The notes beneath the pieces were generated by a model. The model was not told the origin of the DNA, did no database searches, and worked only from the letters and a program-made list of their open reading frames with translations. From Desulfovibrio sp. UIB00 (GTDB lineage: Bacteria; Desulfobacterota; Desulfovibrionia; Desulfovibrionales; Desulfovibrionaceae), in assembly GCF_022508225.1 (NCBI RefSeq), contig NZ_JAETXJ010000014.1, positions 1 to 53,222 on the forward strand: 53,222 bases of DNA, in the 5' to 3' direction. Shown one piece after another: positions 51,328 through 53,222 of this stretch (position 1 is its first letter; the number at the start of each line of letters is the position of its first letter). Both the position numbers and the translations under genes were made by a program.

Positions 51328-53222
51328 ATGCCTGTTGTTCCCTTTCAAAGCGGTGAAACAACCGAACCCAAGGGTTATGCGATCAACTGGAGCACGGCGG
51401 CAAGCCGCCTGACCGACCTTAAGGAATTTCTTCTCAATGCCCCGCAGATCATGGATCCGGAACGGCTGCAATTCCTTGATGAGGTTTATCAGGAGTTCAA
51501 CGGCGAGCACATATTCTACAAACGGGCCAAGTTGCTCGAACGCGTGTTGCTCAAGAAAAAGATATTCCTGGACGGGAACCCTATTGTGGGAACGCTGACC
51601 GGCACTCGCGCCGGTGTTTACGCATATCCTGAATGGAACGTGGCCTGGATCAAGGAAGAAATGCAGATGGCCAAAATGGCCTCGCTCGGCGAAATGAAGA
51701 TCCCGCAGGAAACTCAGGAGCTGCTTGAAAAAACATATAAATCTTGGCGCGGTCACACCTGCATCGATATAAACAACAAGTTGTTCAAGGATAAGTACGG
51801 ATTCAACCCCGCCCCTTACTCCAAGGCTGGCGTGTACTATGACAACGTGAGCGTTGCCAGCGGGTCAGGCATTGCCGATTATCCCCTGGCTCTGAACAAG
51901 GGCATGCGCTGGGTCATTGATGACCTGAAGCAGCGCCTGCTTGACTGCCCCACCACGCTTGAGCGTACCAACCAGACCGAACTGTACCGCTCCATGATTG
52001 TTGCCTGCGAAGCGGTTATCGCCCATTCCCACAGATATGCCGATCTGGCCGAACAAACGGCGCAAACAGAAACTGATGCTGCCAGCAAGGCAGAACTGCT
52101 CGAAATCGCCGAGATTTGCCGCCGTGTTCCTGAATTCCCGGCCCGCAACTTCCGTGAAGCCATACAGTCTTTCTGGTTCATCCATCTTTGCATAGAAACC
52201 GAACAGATGGCCTGCGCCTGCTCACCCGGCCGCTATGGTCAGTACATGTATCCCTTTTACAAAAAGGATATTGAAGAAGGCAACATGAGCCGCGAGCAGG
52301 TGCTCACTCTGCTCAAATTCCAGTGGATAAAGCATCTGGAACTGGCCGAGTATCAGGGCGGCTCCTACGCCATGACCCTCTCTGGCCATACGGGTCAAAG
52401 CATTACCATCGGCGGGTTTGACAAGGACGGCAACGATGCCAGCACGGAGCTTGAAGAACTGCTGCTGGAAACGCAGATCCAGATGAAAAACATCCAGCCG
52501 ACCCTGACCCTGCTCTACCACCCCAAGCTTAAAGATTCTTACATGCACAAGGTGGTGGAATGCATCCGTGGTGGGTCCGGCCAGCCGCAGATTCTGAACA
52601 ACAACGTGGTTATTCAACGCACCATGAACCGCTTTGGGCAATATAAAGGCGGCATCACCCTGGAAGATGCGCGCAACGTGGGCAACTACGGCTGCGTCTC
52701 CACAGGTGTTTGCGGCAAGGGCAGCTTTATTACCCAGGAAGACCAGCCATGCCTTGCCAAGGTTGTGGAACTTCTGCTCAACAATGGCAAAGATCCGCAA
52801 ACCAAAAAACAGTTGGGCGTTGAAACTGGTGATCCCGTAGAATTCAAGAGCTTTGAGGAAGTTTACGATGCCTATAAGGCGCAGCTCAAACAGGTGTTCA
52901 CTGTTTCTCGCCACCATTCTGATCTGAGCCAGATGGCGCGGCTTGAAGTGGTGCCGAGCATCTTCCGGTCCGTTATGTATGATGGCTGCATAGACAAAGG
53001 GATGTGCGAAGAAGAAGGCGGCACCCGTTACCCGCAGGTCAATCCTATCATGACCGCAGGCATTGACGCGGCCAACTCGCTTCTCGCCATTCGGCATCTG
53101 GTGTTTGAAACCAAGGCCGTAACCATGGAAAAACTACTGGAGGCTATTAAGGCCAACTTTGAAGGATATGAAGATATCCGGCAGATGTGCTTTAATGCTC
53201 CCAAGCACGGAAATGACTATCC
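51328..53222 (+). CDS. Glycyl radical enzyme of unknown substrate, 5' part
   Basis: First 631 codons of a glycyl radical enzyme that runs off the window; the glycyl-radical C-terminus is not visible. Family blocks are present: a [23 protein letters not shown] segment (written here as its landmarks SPGRYGQYMYP and YKKDIEEG), SITIGGFDKDG and the thiyl loop NYGCVSTG with Cys456. Ser458 stands where eliminases have Glu (Cys-x-Glu). GRE families lacking that Glu are usually lyases, decarboxylases or C-C ligases, so this may be a new or different class from islA. ATG with AGGAG five bases upstream; divergent from the RocR-like regulator. Confidence 0.85.
   Translation, partial: MPVVPFQSGETTEPKGYAINWSTAASRLTDLKEFLLNAPQIMDPERLQFLDEVYQEFNGEHIFYKRAKLLERVLLKKKIFLDGNPIVGTLTGTRAGVYAYPEWNVAWIKEEMQMAKMASLGEMKIPQETQELLEKTYKSWRGHTCIDINNKLFKDKYGFNPAPYSKAGVYYDNVSVASGSGIADYPLALNKGMRWVIDDLKQRLLDCPTTLERTNQTELYRSMIVACEAVIAHSHRYADLAEQTAQTETDAASKAELLEIAEICRRVPEFPARNFREAIQSFWFIHLCIETEQMACACSPGRYGQYMYPFYKKDIEEGNMSREQVLTLLKFQWIKHLELAEYQGGSYAMTLSGHTGQSITIGGFDKDGNDASTELEELLLETQIQMKNIQPTLTLLYHPKLKDSYMHKVVECIRGGSGQPQILNNNVVIQRTMNRFGQYKGGITLEDARNVGNYGCVSTGVCGKGSFITQEDQPCLAKVVELLLNNGKDPQTKKQLGVETGDPVEFKSFEEVYDAYKAQLKQVFTVSRHHSDLSQMARLEVVPSIFRSVMYDGCIDKGMCEEEGGTRYPQVNPIMTAGIDAANSLLAIRHLVFETKAVTMEKLLEAIKANFEGYEDIRQMCFNAPKHGNDY

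Noticed and set aside
1..53222. CRISPR arrays, tRNA and rRNA genes
   Set aside because: Looked for regularly spaced repeats and conserved RNA cores; none seen.

Overview
The window looks like chromosome of an anaerobic, probably sulfidogenic bacterium of the Desulfovibrio/Bilophila type. This is an inference. It rests on two glycyl radical enzymes (strict anaerobiosis), one carrying the residues expected of isethionate sulfite-lyase, on a radical-SAM activase with two extra ferredoxin-like cysteine clusters, on a double-cubane-cluster reductase pair, and on several sigma-54 activators and promoters. No rRNA, tRNA or taxonomic marker gene is present, so genus and species cannot be fixed.

Left half (about 1-31,300). 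A truncated IS3-type transposase at the edge is followed by a visibly AT-rich surface-polysaccharide locus, all on the minus strand. It holds a complete set for GDP-D-glycero-alpha-D-manno-heptose (a fused GmhB-GmhA protein, HddA, HddC) and two short-chain dehydrogenases that may convert it to a 6-deoxy-heptose. It also holds several GT2, GT4 and GT8-like glycosyltransferases, two of which share a GT4 domain. Four large membrane proteins resemble GT-C enzymes; three are tandem paralogues and the fourth is fused to a uridine-kinase-like P-loop domain. A GtrA flippase and a DPM1-like GT2 suggest a three-component (polyprenyl-phosphate sugar) decoration route. An MBOAT/AlgJ-like pair suggests O-acetylation, and an ABC exporter may flip lipid-linked glycans. 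A tandem nucleotidyltransferase, a class II aldolase, a HAD phosphatase and a GDPD-like protein may make or recycle a further unusual substituent. Strong terminators lie at 21,361-21,398 and 685-707.

Junction (31,300-33,100). This stretch is AT-rich and non-coding, then holds a badly decayed IS3-family copy related to the one at the left edge and a broken GNAT acetyltransferase. The polysaccharide locus is therefore bracketed by IS remnants.

Right half (33,100-53,222). GC-rich catabolic DNA. After a secreted GlcG-like protein come 11 minus-strand genes: a YihU-like beta-hydroxyacid dehydrogenase, DUF4125, a TPR protein, a DUF4037 nucleotidyltransferase-like protein, a PAS/sigma-54 activator, an MHS-type transporter, a degenerate amidohydrolase, an islB-like activase, an islA-like glycyl radical enzyme, and a YjiM/YjiL-type double-cubane-cluster protein with its ATPase. 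Sigma-54 promoters precede islA and the amidohydrolase gene, and both have matching 18-bp palindromes upstream that are good candidates for the activator's binding sites. A second regulator (RocR-like) is divergent from a second, incomplete glycyl radical enzyme whose active-site Cys lacks the usual Glu two residues on; it too has a sigma-54 promoter.

Taken together, the right half reads as a regulated sulfonate (isethionate-like) degradation island with unexplained accessory proteins: the double-cubane pair, the DUF4037-TPR-DUF4125 trio and the metal-motif-less amidohydrolase. A second radical enzyme of unknown substrate lies beside it.
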